A stretch of DNA of 26,040 bases from Pseudomonadota bacterium. Lineage in GTDB: Bacteria > Pseudomonadota > Alphaproteobacteria > Acetobacterales > Acetobacteraceae. A model generated the notes under the pieces. It was not told where the DNA came from, made no database searches, and worked only from the letters and a program-made list of their open reading frames with translations. Shown here piece by piece: positions 6,856 through 15,236 of the stretch; within the stretch, counting starts at the first letter, position 1, and the number at the start of each line of letters is the position of its first letter. Position numbers and translations under genes: made by a program. The DNA lies in contig JAJXSZ010000006.1 of the NCBI GenBank assembly GCA_021784255.1, positions 1 through 26,040 on the forward strand, in the 5' to 3' direction.

Positions 6856-7707
6856 ATGCGTTTCCTCCGCCCCCTGGCGGCCGCGATCCTGTTCGCGGCG
6901 CCGGCGCTAGCCCCTGCGGCAGCGTTGGCCAAGAGCTACAAGCACATCACCATCGCGACCGAGGGTGCCTACGCGCCCTACAACATGCATGCGCCGGACG
7001 GAAAGCTGATCGGGTTCGAGATCGACCTCGGCAACGACCTCTGCGCGCGCATGAAGATCACCTGCACCTGGGTGGCGCAGGATTGGGACAGCATGATCCC
7101 GGCGCTGAACGCCGGCAAGTTCGATGCCATCATGGACGGCATGTCGATCACGCCGGCGCGGCTCAAGGTGATCGCTTTCTCGCGCAACTATTCGCAATCG
7201 CCGACCGTCTTCCTGGTGAAGAAAGGCGGCCCGCTGGCGACGATGCCGGATACCGGGCTTGCGGTCTCGCTCGACGACAAGACCGCGGCGGACAAGGCCT
7301 TCGCCGCGATCAAGCCGATCCTGAAGGGCAAGACGGTGGGGGTGCAGGTGGCGACGATCCAGCTCAACCTGCTCAACAAGTACCTGAAGGACACGGTGAC
7401 CATCCGCAGCTACAAGACGACGCAGGAACACGACCTCGACCTCGCCGCCGGACGCATCGACGCGGCGCTGGCCTCGACCGCCTACTTCGTATCGACGCTC
7501 GGCCGGCCGGGCGGCAACGCTTTCGTCGAGGTCGGACCGCGGTTCACGGGCGGGCTGCTCGGGCAGGGCACCGGGGTGGGCATGCGCAAATCCGACCCCG
7601 AGCTCAAGGCGATGTTCGACAAGGCCATCAACGCGGCGATCAAGGACGGAACCATCAAGAAGCTATCGCTGAAATGGTTCAAGGTGGACATCAGCCCGGC
7701 GTCGTGA
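6856..7707 (+). CDS. Polar amino-acid ABC transporter, periplasmic substrate-binding protein (SBP_bac_3)
   Basis: The product is a 283-residue binding protein with a clear signal peptide (positive MRFLR, hydrophobic stretch, cleavage probably after ALA at residue 25). The mature part follows the lysine/arginine/ornithine/histidine-binding protein pattern: TIATEGAYAPYN, GFEIDLGNDL, DAIMDGMSITPARLKVIAFS. A Cys-x6-Cys pair (CARMKITC) matches the disulfide of HisJ and ArgT. It should deliver a basic or opine-like amino acid to the two permeases encoded directly downstream. The gene opens a four-gene operon, and a GGGAG ribosome site precedes the ATG. The exact ligand cannot be read from sequence. 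Confidence 0.9.
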   Translation: MRFLRPLAAAILFAAPALAPAAALAKSYKHITIATEGAYAPYNMHAPDGKLIGFEIDLGNDLCARMKITCTWVAQDWDSMIPALNAGKFDAIMDGMSITPARLKVIAFSRNYSQSPTVFLVKKGGPLATMPDTGLAVSLDDKTAADKAFAAIKPILKGKTVGVQVATIQLNLLNKYLKDTVTIRSYKTTQEHDLDLAAGRIDAALASTAYFVSTLGRPGGNAFVEVGPRFTGGLLGQGTGVGMRKSDPELKAMFDKAINAAIKDGTIKKLSLKWFKVDISPAS

Positions 7708-7741
7708 AGGGCGCTCGCGTCTTTGCGCGACGAGAAGACTG

Positions 7742-8470
7742 ATGGGTAACGCGCTTCGGCTCGTGGGCTTCGGGCCCACGGGCTGGGGTGGGACGCTGCT
7801 CGAGGGGGCCGCGATGACGCTGGCCCTCTCGGTCTGCGCCTATCTGCTCGGTCTTGCGATCGGCGCGTTGTGTGCCTGGGGACGGCTCTCCGGTGGCCGG
7901 GCGGTGCGCGCGATGATCGATGTCTACACCACGGTACTGCGCGGGGTGCCGGACCTCCTCGTGATCTATCTGTTCTATTTCGGTGGCGGACAGATGATCG
8001 GTGCCATCGCGCATCTGTTCGGTGCCACCGGGTTCTTCGGGCTGAACGGGTTCATGGTTGGCACGATCGCGATCGGCCTGGTGACCGGCGCCTATCAGAC
8101 GGAGGTGCTGCGCGGCGGCTATCTCGCCATCCCCAGGGGCGAGATCGAGGCGGCACGGGCGATCGGGATGGGGCGGTTGCTGATGCTGCGGCGGATCATC
8201 GCGCCTCGGGCGCTGCGCTTCGCGCTGCCGGGGATGGGCAATGTCTGGCAGCAGGTGCTCAAGGAATCCGCCCTGGTCTCGGTGACCGGGCTGGCCGAGC
8301 TGATGCGCCAGGTCAACGTCGCCTCCGGATCGACGCAGCTGCCCTTCGATTTCACCATCGCCGGGTTCGCGCTGTACCTGGCGCTGACCACGGTCTCGGG
8401 CGGGGTGTTCATGGGCGTCGAGCGTCGGGTGGCGCATGGGGAGCGCATGGCGCGCAAACAGCGCGCATGA
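7742..8470 (+). CDS. Amino-acid ABC transporter permease (HisQ/OccQ-like)
   Basis: This is a 242-residue inner-membrane permease with about five hydrophobic segments and the EAA loop that contacts the ATPase (LAIPRGEIEAARAIGMG). The N-terminal region (TLLEGAAMTLALSVCAYLLGL) is the typical start of the His/Glu/Gln/Arg permease domain (HEQRo). It should form the membrane channel with the permease encoded next, whose ATG overlaps this stop codon (ATGA at 8467-8470). It begins 34 bases after the binding-protein gene. Confidence 0.9.
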   Translation: MGNALRLVGFGPTGWGGTLLEGAAMTLALSVCAYLLGLAIGALCAWGRLSGGRAVRAMIDVYTTVLRGVPDLLVIYLFYFGGGQMIGAIAHLFGATGFFGLNGFMVGTIAIGLVTGAYQTEVLRGGYLAIPRGEIEAARAIGMGRLLMLRRIIAPRALRFALPGMGNVWQQVLKESALVSVTGLAELMRQVNVASGSTQLPFDFTIAGFALYLALTTVSGGVFMGVERRVAHGERMARKQRA

Positions 8471-9156
8471 TGGCGGAGCTCGCCTTCCTGTTCGGCGTGA
8501 CGCGCAAGCTGCTCGGCGGCTTGCCGCTCACCATCGAGCTGGTGACGCTATCGGTCGCGACGGGCGCGCTGCTGGCGGTGGCGATGGCGCTGGCGCGTTC
8601 GGCCTCGCGCATCGCCGCGGTGCTGGTTTCGTTCTATGTCTTCGTCTTCCGCGGCTCGCCGCTGCTGCTGCAGATGTTCTTCATCTATTACGGGCTGGGG
8701 CAGTTCGCGGCGGTCCGCGACAGCTTCGCCTGGCCGGCGCTGCGCGACCCGACGTTCTGTGCGATCCTCTCACTGGCGCTGAACACCGCCGCCTACACCA
8801 GCGAGATCCTGCGCGGCGGGCTCGCATCGGTGCCCAGCGGCGCGATCGAGGCGGGCCGCGCCGTGGGCATGTCGAGGGTGATGCTGCTGCGGCGCGTGGT
8901 GCTGCCGCTGGCGATCCGCCAGGCACTGCCGGCCTACAGCAACGAGCTTATCGCGATGGTGAAGTCGACCTCCCTGGCCTCGATCGTGACGTTGATGGAA
9001 GTGAGCGGCATCGCCTATGCGCTCGTTTCGGAGACGTATCGCGCCATCGAGGTGCTCTCGTGCGCCGGCGCGATCTACCTGGTGCTGATCGTGCTGCTGA
9101 CGCGCGGGGTCTGGTTGGTGGAAACATGGCTGTCGCCAGCGGGGAGCAGGGCGTGA
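8467..9156 (+). CDS. Amino-acid ABC transporter permease (HisM/OccM-like)
   Basis: This second permease of the importer has 229 residues. It has the HEQRo opening (LLGGLPLTIELVTLSVATGALLAV), the RGSPLLLQMFFIYYGLGQ segment typical of HisM/GlnP proteins, and an EAA loop (ASVPSGAIEAGRAVGMS). The start lies at the ATGA overlap with the first permease; a second ATG follows immediately at 8470. The frame is open far upstream, but only as an antiphase reading of the previous gene. Confidence 0.9.
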   Translation: MMAELAFLFGVTRKLLGGLPLTIELVTLSVATGALLAVAMALARSASRIAAVLVSFYVFVFRGSPLLLQMFFIYYGLGQFAAVRDSFAWPALRDPTFCAILSLALNTAAYTSEILRGGLASVPSGAIEAGRAVGMSRVMLLRRVVLPLAIRQALPAYSNELIAMVKSTSLASIVTLMEVSGIAYALVSETYRAIEVLSCAGAIYLVLIVLLTRGVWLVETWLSPAGSRA

Positions 9157-9953
9157 CGTCAGGAAGCGCGACAGAGGCGGCGAAGCCGGTGGTGATCGAG
9201 GCGATCGGCGTCGAGAAGAAGTTCGGCGCCAACAAGGTGCTGCGCGGCGTCTCGCTCGCGGCGCGCGAGGGCGAGGTGGTGTCGATCGTCGGGGCCAGCG
9301 GCTCGGGCAAGAGCACCCTGCTGCGCTGCTTTCCGCTGCTCGAGATCCCGGATGCCGGGGATGTGGCGATCGCGGGCGAGGTGCTGGCGCTGGTCGAGCG
9401 CGGCGGCAGGCGCCTGCCGCGCGACATCGGCCAGGTGCAGCGGGTGCGCTCCGAACTCGGCTTCGTGTTCCAGAGCTTCAATCTCTGGCCGCACCGCACC
9501 GTGCTCGGCAACGTGGTCGAGGCACCGGTCCATGTGCAGAAGCGCCCGCGGGCGGAATGCGTCGCCGAGGCGGAGGCGTTGCTCGAAAAGGTCGGGCTCG
9601 CCGACAAGCGCGACGCCTGGCCGGCCCAGCTTTCCGGCGGGCAGCAGCAGCGCGCGGCCATCGCGCGCGCGCTGGCAATGCGGCCCAAGGCGCTGCTGTT
9701 CGATGAACCGACCTCGGCCCTCGACCCGGAGCTGGTGGGCGAAGTGCTGCGGGTGATCCGCGGGCTGGCGGAGGAAGGGCGGACGATGCTGATCGTCACC
9801 CACGAGATGAGCTTCGCGGCGGAGGTCTCGACCCGGGCGGTGTTCCTCGACGCGGGAATCGTCGGCGAGGAGGGCCCGCCGGAGCAGATCTTCCGCCACC
9901 CGCAGACCGACCGGTGCCGCGCCTTTGTGAGCCGGCATCTGGCCCGCGGATAG
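9153..9953 (+). CDS. Amino-acid ABC transporter ATP-binding protein (HisP/GlnQ-like)
   Basis: The cytoplasmic ATPase of the importer carries all motifs: Walker A (GASGSGKS), Q-loop (FVFQSFNLWPH), signature (LSGGQQQR), Walker B (ALLFDEPTSALD) and H-loop (IVTHEMSFA). Length is 266 residues from the GTG at 9153. I chose this start because it has a GGGGAG ribosome site six bases upstream and forms a GTGA overlap with the permease stop, like the previous junction. An in-frame ATG at 9126 would add nine residues with a weaker site. A region after the Walker A segment (LVERGGRRLPRDIGQVQRVRS) matches the insertion common in HisP-type ATPases. Confidence 0.92.
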   Translation: MTSGSATEAAKPVVIEAIGVEKKFGANKVLRGVSLAAREGEVVSIVGASGSGKSTLLRCFPLLEIPDAGDVAIAGEVLALVERGGRRLPRDIGQVQRVRSELGFVFQSFNLWPHRTVLGNVVEAPVHVQKRPRAECVAEAEALLEKVGLADKRDAWPAQLSGGQQQRAAIARALAMRPKALLFDEPTSALDPELVGEVLRVIRGLAEEGRTMLIVTHEMSFAAEVSTRAVFLDAGIVGEEGPPEQIFRHPQTDRCRAFVSRHLARG

Positions 9954-9987
9954 GCGGCGCCGGAGACGGCGGGCTGGCGCGGTCGAG

Positions 9988-10007
9988 ATATTTTATGGTT
10001 GAAATAC
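9988..10007 (+). promoter_or_regulatory. AT-rich dyad motif (site 1) upstream of the LLM monooxygenase
   Basis: TATTTTA-TGGT-TGAAATA (9989-10006) is an imperfect inverted repeat in a stretch otherwise almost free of A and T, 43 bases before the monooxygenase start. Similar motifs occur at 15198-15215 and, on the other strand, at 21804-21821. A regulator-binding site is likely; the protein is unproven. Confidence 0.5.
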
Positions 10008-10049
10008 CCGCCGCCGGCGCGCGCCGCCGCGGGCCAGGAGGATTTCCGC

Positions 10050-11138
10050 ATGAACCATCCGTCATGGAACGCCAACCGCTTCAAGATCGGCGTGTTCTCG
10101 GCCAACGCCGATGGCGGCCTGACGCTCACGCGCGTGCCGGAACGCTGGGCCGCGCAGTGGGACGCGATCGCCCGGGTCGCGTGCATGGCAGACCGCGCGG
10201 GGCTCGATTTCTTCCTGCCGATCGCGCGCTGGAGAGGGTTCGGCGGGGAGATGAACTCGCGCGAGCTCAGCTACGAGACGCTGACCTTCGCTGCCGGCCT
10301 CGCGGCCATCACCGAGCGGATCACGCTGTTCTCGACCGTGCATGTGCCGATGGTGCACCCGGTCTTCGCGGCCAAGGCGCTGGCAACAATCGACCACCAG
10401 TCGCACGGGCGCGCCGGGCTCAACATCGTCTGCGGCTGGAACCCCGAGGAGTTCGGCATGTTCGGGCTGCCGCCGATCGAAGACCGCTACGCGCAGGGGC
10501 GCGAGTGGTTCGAGATCGTCTCGCGCATCCATGCTGGCGAGGCCGCGTTCGACTATTCAGGTCAGTTCTACGAACTCAGGAACGTCACGGGCAAGCCGCT
10601 GCCGGTGCAGCGCCCGCGGCCGCTCACGGTCAATGCCGCGTTCTCGCCGCCCGGGCGGGACTTCGCGGCGAACGCTGCCGACGCCCTGCTGACCAGCTTC
10701 GTCGACATCCCGAAGGGGCGCGAGCAGATCGCCGACATCAGGGGACGCGCGGCAAGGGCCGGGCGCGAGGTTGGCGTGCTCGCCACGTGCCATGTGGTGT
10801 GCCGGCCGACGCAGGCACAGGCCGAAGCCTACTACGAACATTACGCGGTCGCGATGGAAGACACGGCGGGCGTCGATCACCACATCGGCGCCAAGGCCAA
10901 ATACTCGGGCTCGCACGAGGCCGAGGCATACCAGCTGCACCGCAAGCGCTTTGCGGGCGGCGCGGGCACCTATCCGCTGGTGGGCACGGCGCGGCGCATC
11001 GCCGAGGAGATGATCCGGCTCGCCGAGGCGGGATTTGCCGGCACCACGATCAGCTTCGTCAATTACGAGAGCGAGCTGCCCGCCTTCCTCGATGGCGTGC
11101 TGCCTATCCTGAAGGAGGCGGGATGGCGAGCAGCGTAG
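10050..11138 (+). CDS. LLM class flavin-dependent monooxygenase (RutA/SsuD-like)
   Basis: This 362-residue protein has the bacterial luciferase-like fold. Recognisable blocks are RFKIGVFSANADGG at the N-terminus, the WRGFGG segment, LTFAAGLAAITERITLFSTVHVP, and the flavin-site stretch DHQSHGRAGLNIVCGWNPEEFGMFG. The pattern is closest to RutA (pyrimidine oxygenase) and alkanesulfonate monooxygenases, which use FMNH2 supplied by a separate reductase to cleave C-S, C-N or amide bonds. The substrate is unknown. The start has a very strong AGGAGG site (10036-10041), so the in-frame ATG at 9999 is rejected. A flavin reductase gene at 24462 could be its partner. The 3' end overlaps the convergent ABC ATPase gene by 35 bases. 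Confidence 0.87.
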   Translation: MNHPSWNANRFKIGVFSANADGGLTLTRVPERWAAQWDAIARVACMADRAGLDFFLPIARWRGFGGEMNSRELSYETLTFAAGLAAITERITLFSTVHVPMVHPVFAAKALATIDHQSHGRAGLNIVCGWNPEEFGMFGLPPIEDRYAQGREWFEIVSRIHAGEAAFDYSGQFYELRNVTGKPLPVQRPRPLTVNAAFSPPGRDFAANAADALLTSFVDIPKGREQIADIRGRAARAGREVGVLATCHVVCRPTQAQAEAYYEHYAVAMEDTAGVDHHIGAKAKYSGSHEAEAYQLHRKRFAGGAGTYPLVGTARRIAEEMIRLAEAGFAGTTISFVNYESELPAFLDGVLPILKEAGWRAA

Positions 11139-12939
11139 GGGCCGGAGGGCCGATGTCGGGCGGGGCGGCGGCGAGCAGCTCGCGGGTGTAGTCCGCCTGG
11201 GGCCTGGTGAAGACGCGCTCCGTCTCGCCCGCCTCGACGATGCGGCCAGCCTGCATCACGACGACGCGATCGCAGAGATGGCGTACGACGGCGAGGTCGT
11301 GCGAGATGAAGATCAGCGCGATGCCGCTGGCACGCAGCCTCGCGAGCAGGGCCAGAAGCTGCGCCTGGATCGCAACGTCGAAGCCGGCGACGATCTCGTC
11401 GGCAACGAGGAGGCGGGGGCGGGCAGCCAGGGCGCGGGCAATGCTGACGCGCTGGCGCTGACCTCCCGAAAGCTGGCCGGGCAGGCGCGCGACCAGCTCC
11501 GAGTCGAGCCCCATGGCGCGCATCAGCTCGGCGGCGACGGCTTCGCGCTCGACCGCCGGACGGTGGGCGGCCTCCAGCGCCTGGGTGATGATCGACCCGA
11601 TGCGCCGGCGCGGATTGAGCGCCGAAGCCGGGTCCGCGAAGACCATCTGCAGGTTGGCGCGCCGGATCTGGCGTGCGGCGGCATCGCCCCTGGTGACGTC
11701 CGCGCCGGCCAGCGTGATGCGCCCCGCGGTCGGGCGGTCGAGGCCGACGATGAGGCGCGCGAGGGTCGATTTGCCGCTCCCGCTCGCGCCAACGACGCCG
11801 AGGAACTCGCCCTCGCGCAGTGTGAAGGAGGCATCCTCGAGCGCGGACATCTCGCGCCGGCGGAACAGGCCGCCCACACGGAAGCGTCGGGCGAGGCCGT
11901 CGACCTGCAGCAACACCTCGCCGGCGCTCGCCCGGAATGGCGGTGGCGGCGGCGAAGGGACGATACGGCTCGTGCGCTCCGGATACTGGCAGGCGACCCG
12001 GCGATCGTCACCGATGAGCGGGATCTCGCGCTCGGCGCAGCCGGCACTGCGAACCGGGCAGCGCGGCGCAAAACGGCAGCCGTTGGCCGTCGCCAGCGCC
12101 GCGAGGCCGGGCATGTGGTCCGGCAGCACCATCAGTCCCCGGCGCATGTCCGGCGACGGGCTCGCGAGCTCCAGCGCGCGCGTATAGGGATGGAGCGGGC
12201 GCGCGAGCACGGAGGCGGCGCCGCCCTCCTCGACCACCGCGCCGGCATAGAGCACCGCGAGCCGATCGCAGATGCCGGTGGCGAGACGCAGATCCCGGGT
12301 GAGGAACAGCACCGCGGTGCCGGCGCGGCGCTGCAGGGCGGCCATCAGCTCGAGGATGCGCGCCTGAACCGGGGCATCGAGTGCTGCGGTGGGTTCGTCG
12401 GCGACGATCAGGCGCGGACGCGACGCGAAGGCCATGGCGATAAGCACGCGCTGGCACATGCCGCCGGAAAGCTGATGCGGGAAGCACCCGAGCAGGTCCG
12501 CCGGATCCGGCAGTTGCACCTCCGCCAGCGCCTCGATGGCACGGGCGCGGTGCTGGTGGCGGGGAAGGCCGAGTTGGGCAAAGTGCTCGCGCAGTTGCGA
12601 GAAGATGGTACGGACCGGGTTCAGGGCCGCGATCGGGTCCTGCGGGATGAAGGCGATGTCGCGGCCGAGCATGGCGCGGCGGGTGGCGGGCGTGAGGGCG
12701 AGGATGTTGCGCCGGGCGAAATCCATACGCCCGGACGCGATCGCGAACCCCGCCGGCAGCTGGTCCGCGATGGCACGGCCGAGCATGGACTTGCCGGCCC
12801 CCGATTCACCGACGATGCCGAGGACCATGCCCCGGTCGAGCGTGAGGCTGACGCCGCGCAGCACCGGAGCGAAGACGGTCTCGTTCCCCTTCCCGAGCCG
12901 CGCCGTCACCGTAAGGTCGCTGACCGCGAAAAGACTCAT
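11104..12939 (-). CDS. Peptide/nickel-type ABC transporter, fused double ATP-binding protein (DppD-DppF type)
   Basis: This 611-residue protein contains two complete ABC domains in tandem. Domain 1: Walker A GESGAGKS (44-51), Q-loop Gln100, signature LSGGM (157-161), Walker B VADEP (Asp181, Glu182), but Arg215 where the switch histidine should be (FLTRDL). The oligopeptide (HPY) extension follows with LHPYTRAL and four cysteines (288, 294, 301, 317), a pattern that can bind an iron-sulfur cluster. Domain 2: Walker A GASGSGKS (384-391), Ala435 where the Q-loop glutamine should be (VFADPASALNP), signature LSGGQ (490-494), Glu515 and His547. It powers the permeases encoded upstream, with an ATGA overlap at 12936-12939. 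The two replacements suggest an asymmetric motor, or else relaxed selection. Confidence 0.9.
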   Translation of the reverse strand: MSLFAVSDLTVTARLGKGNETVFAPVLRGVSLTLDRGMVLGIVGESGAGKSMLGRAIADQLPAGFAIASGRMDFARRNILALTPATRRAMLGRDIAFIPQDPIAALNPVRTIFSQLREHFAQLGLPRHQHRARAIEALAEVQLPDPADLLGCFPHQLSGGMCQRVLIAMAFASRPRLIVADEPTAALDAPVQARILELMAALQRRAGTAVLFLTRDLRLATGICDRLAVLYAGAVVEEGGAASVLARPLHPYTRALELASPSPDMRRGLMVLPDHMPGLAALATANGCRFAPRCPVRSAGCAEREIPLIGDDRRVACQYPERTSRIVPSPPPPPFRASAGEVLLQVDGLARRFRVGGLFRRREMSALEDASFTLREGEFLGVVGASGSGKSTLARLIVGLDRPTAGRITLAGADVTRGDAAARQIRRANLQMVFADPASALNPRRRIGSIITQALEAAHRPAVEREAVAAELMRAMGLDSELVARLPGQLSGGQRQRVSIARALAARPRLLVADEIVAGFDVAIQAQLLALLARLRASGIALIFISHDLAVVRHLCDRVVVMQAGRIVEAGETERVFTRPQADYTRELLAAAPPDIGPPAPTLLAIPPPSG

Positions 12940-13772
12940 GCGCAGGGCCGGCCGCGACCGAACGCGCGGCGCAGGCCGTCGCCCACCAGATTGCAACCGG
13001 CGGCAACGGCGAAGATGGCGATGACCGGGGCGAGCAGGTTCCACGGCGCCTCGAACACCGCCAGGCGGCCATCGGCGATCATCTGGCCCCAGGCGATCTG
13101 GCCGGCCCCGACGCCGAAGCCGACAAACGACAGCACCGCTTCCACGACAACGGCGATGCCCATTTCGAAAGTGAACAGAACCGCCAGGAGCGGCAGGATG
13201 GCGGGAAGCACGTCGAGCAGCGCCGTGCGCAGGTGCGAAAATCCCAGCAATCGTGCCGCCGCGACATGGTCACGGTGAGCGACGGCCTGCACCTCGGCGC
13301 GCAGCACGCGGCACAAACGTGCCCAGTCGCCCAGGACGATGGCGAGGACGACGTTGAACAGGCCGGCGCCGAGCCCGGCCATCACGATGAGGGCCAGGAT
13401 GACGGGCGGGACGGACATCCAGACGTCCAGGGCGCACCCGATCACTCCGTCGACCCACCCGCCGAGATAGCCGGCGGCAAGGGCGAGCAGCGAGCCGACC
13501 AGGGCCGCGCCGGCCGCTGCGGTGACGGCGACCAGCATCGCGGGTCGGGCGCCGTAGATGAGGCGTGAAAGCACGTCGCGCCCGAGCATATCCGTGCCGA
13601 GCAGGTGCGCGAGGCGCCCGCCATGCTGCCAGGCCGCCGGCACGAGGGTCGCCTGAAGGTCCTGGTGCGCCGGATCGAAAGGCGAGACCAGCGGAGCGAA
13701 GATCGCCACCAGCAGCACCGTCACCACGAGCAGCGTGCCGATCACCAGACGGGGGCGCAGAAACCTGGTCAC
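12936..13772 (-). CDS. Peptide/nickel-type ABC transporter permease (DppC-like)
   Basis: This 278-residue permease has the DppC/OppC layout: an N-terminal membrane segment (VIGTLLVVTVLLVAIFAPL), the HLLGTDMLGRDVLSRLIYGAR motif specific to the C-type permease, and an EAA-like loop (HVAAARLLGFSHLRTALLDVLP). The GTG start at 13772-13770 overlaps the stop of the upstream permease (GTGA); the open frame before it is not credible protein. Its own stop overlaps the ATG of the fused ATPase gene. Substrates of such systems include peptides, nickel and glutathione, and cannot be distinguished here. Confidence 0.9.
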   Translation of the reverse strand: MTRFLRPRLVIGTLLVVTVLLVAIFAPLVSPFDPAHQDLQATLVPAAWQHGGRLAHLLGTDMLGRDVLSRLIYGARPAMLVAVTAAAGAALVGSLLALAAGYLGGWVDGVIGCALDVWMSVPPVILALIVMAGLGAGLFNVVLAIVLGDWARLCRVLRAEVQAVAHRDHVAAARLLGFSHLRTALLDVLPAILPLLAVLFTFEMGIAVVVEAVLSFVGFGVGAGQIAWGQMIADGRLAVFEAPWNLLAPVIAIFAVAAGCNLVGDGLRRAFGRGRPCA

Positions 13773-14773
13773 GAGCGCCGCAGCCTCGGGTCGAGAATCA
13801 GTTGCAGCGTGCCCGCGGCCGCGTTGATCGCCAGCACCGCGGCGCAATAGGCGAGGCCCACTGCCTGGATCACCGGCAGATCGGCATGGCGCAGGGCATC
13901 CACCATGAGGCTGCCGATGCCCGGATCGCCGAAAATCACCTCGACCAGGAGCGCGCCGCCGACCAGGACGCCGAATTGCCGGCCGATGAAAGGCAGGGTG
14001 GGCAATGCCGCGTTGCGCAGGGCGTGGGCAAGCAGAAGGCGGGTTTCCGAGACCCCGCGCAGACGCGCCTGGCGCATGTAATCCTGCTCCCAGACGGCCA
14101 GCAGCGAGGTGCGCAGCACGCGAGCGATCGGGGCGGCAAAGGCGATGCCGAGCGCCGACGCCGGCATGACGAGATGCAGCAAGGCGCTCCAGAAGACGTC
14201 GAAGCGGCCGGCGCGCAGGGAATCGATGAACAGGAAGCCGGTGCCGGGCGGCTGCGCCAGGCCGGGCGCAAGGCGGCCGGTGACGGGCAGCAGGTTCAGC
14301 GCCACGCCGAAGACGAAGACGAACAGAAGGGCCCAGAGAAATTCCGGCAGCGACATGGCGAGCGTGATGACCGTCTCCAGCGCCGGCTCCAGGCGCCGGC
14401 CGCGCAGGGCAAAAAGCAGGAGCCCGCCGCCGATCCCGAGGACCGAGGCGATGGCCATGGCACTGCCGGCGAGTTCGATCGTGGCCGGCAGCGCGTCGCG
14501 GACGAGACCGCCGACCGGGCGGTGCAGATGGATGGACTGGCCGAAATCGCCATGCAGCGCCCGGCCGAGCCAGATCGCGTATTGCACCGGCAGCGGACGG
14601 TCCAGCCCCATCGCATGACGCATCGTCGCGATCTCGGCCCGGGTGGCACCCGCCGGCAGGGACGTCACCGCGGGATCCACCGGCAGCAGGCGCAGCGCCG
14701 CGAAGATGAGCGCCGAGACGACGAGAAGCGTTGGCAGCGCCACCGCCACGCGCCAGGCCAAGGTACGAAGCAT
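13769..14773 (-). CDS. Peptide/nickel-type ABC transporter permease (DppB-like)
   Basis: This is the first gene of the leftward importer operon, encoding 334 residues. The N-terminus (LAWRVAVALPTLLVVSALIFAALRLLPVDP) and the segment MGLDRPLPVQYAIWLGRALHGDFGQSI are typical of DppB/OppB permeases, as is the EAA loop near YMRQARLRGVSETRLLLAHALRNAALP. It pairs with the DppC-like protein. No periplasmic binding-protein gene lies upstream: 14774-15326 has no recognisable gene, and the next gene runs the other way. The binding protein must therefore be encoded elsewhere or have been lost. Confidence 0.9.
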   Translation of the reverse strand: MLRTLAWRVAVALPTLLVVSALIFAALRLLPVDPAVTSLPAGATRAEIATMRHAMGLDRPLPVQYAIWLGRALHGDFGQSIHLHRPVGGLVRDALPATIELAGSAMAIASVLGIGGGLLLFALRGRRLEPALETVITLAMSLPEFLWALLFVFVFGVALNLLPVTGRLAPGLAQPPGTGFLFIDSLRAGRFDVFWSALLHLVMPASALGIAFAAPIARVLRTSLLAVWEQDYMRQARLRGVSETRLLLAHALRNAALPTLPFIGRQFGVLVGGALLVEVIFGDPGIGSLMVDALRHADLPVIQAVGLAYCAAVLAINAAAGTLQLILDPRLRRS

Positions 14774-15078
14774 GCCCCGGGGACTAGCCGAACGGCGGCG
14801 GCTTGTCAGCGCCCTTCGCGGCGCGCGGCCCAGGTCGGGCAGCAGCCCTGGCCCAGGCCGCTGTCATTTCGGCAGCGACGAAAACCGAGGTTTTCCTGTG
14901 CGCCAGCACGACGAGGCCCGGCAACAGCCGCATCATGACGCTGATCGTCACCGCGCCGTCCTCGACCTGCCGTCGACCGCCGGTCGCCCCTTACCCTCGG
15001 CCGCGTATCCCCGGCTGTATACCCTCGGCGGCCGCGAACTGGGCCGGGACGCGCCCGGACGGCAACGGATCCCTGCCA

Positions 15079-15168
15079 GGCGGGCGAGAGCGAGGCGGGC
15101 GAGAGCGATGCGCGCGTGGCCGGTGCGGGCGTGACCGATGCGGGTTTCGCCGATGCGGGGTCGGCCGA
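15079..15168 (+). repeat. Tandem repeat, six 15-bp units
   Basis: The units start at 15079, 15094, 15109, 15124, 15139 and 15154. The first two are nearly identical (GGCGGGCGAGAGCGA); the later ones follow TGCGGGNNNNNCCGA with a variable middle. A degenerate seventh unit may follow. The 15-bp period equals five codons. One forward frame reads AGESE AGESD ARVAG AGVTD AGFAD AGSAD and the reverse frame also repeats every five residues, recalling pentapeptide-repeat coding DNA, but no start codon or intact gene goes with it. Confidence 0.75.
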
Positions 15169-15197
15169 TGGTCGGCAGCGGCCGGGGCGCGCGAAAA

Positions 15198-15236
15198 TCG
15201 TTTAGGCTTGAAATATCTCCCCGGGGGAGCCCTAAT
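15198..15236 (+). promoter_or_regulatory. AT-rich motif (site 2) and candidate promoter of iorAB
   Basis: TCGTTTA-GGCT-TGAAATA (15198-15215) matches the motif upstream of the LLM monooxygenase, identically in the right half. The same stretch offers a -35 (TTGAAA, 15208-15213) with a 17-base spacer to CCTAAT (15231-15236) as -10. The transcript would have a leader of roughly 85 bases before the ATG at 15327. Confidence 0.45.

Noticed and set aside
8436..9125. N-terminal extension of the ABC ATPase frame through the second permease gene
   Set aside because: It is antiphase to a well-supported permease, has no homology-like motifs, and a strong ribosome site precedes the GTG at 9153.
11278..13278. 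Long plus-strand open frame opposite the fused ABC ATPase
   Set aside because: The opposite strand encodes an ATPase with all diagnostic motifs. The plus-strand reading is Arg/Ala/Gly-rich with no recognisable domain.
13565..14938. 457-codon plus-strand frame opposite the peptide permease
   Set aside because: It mirrors the DppB-like gene in antisense and contains only low-complexity Arg/Gln/Glu-rich sequence.
15079..15168. CRISPR array
   Set aside because: The period is 15 bp with no distinct repeat/spacer division, and no cas gene is nearby.
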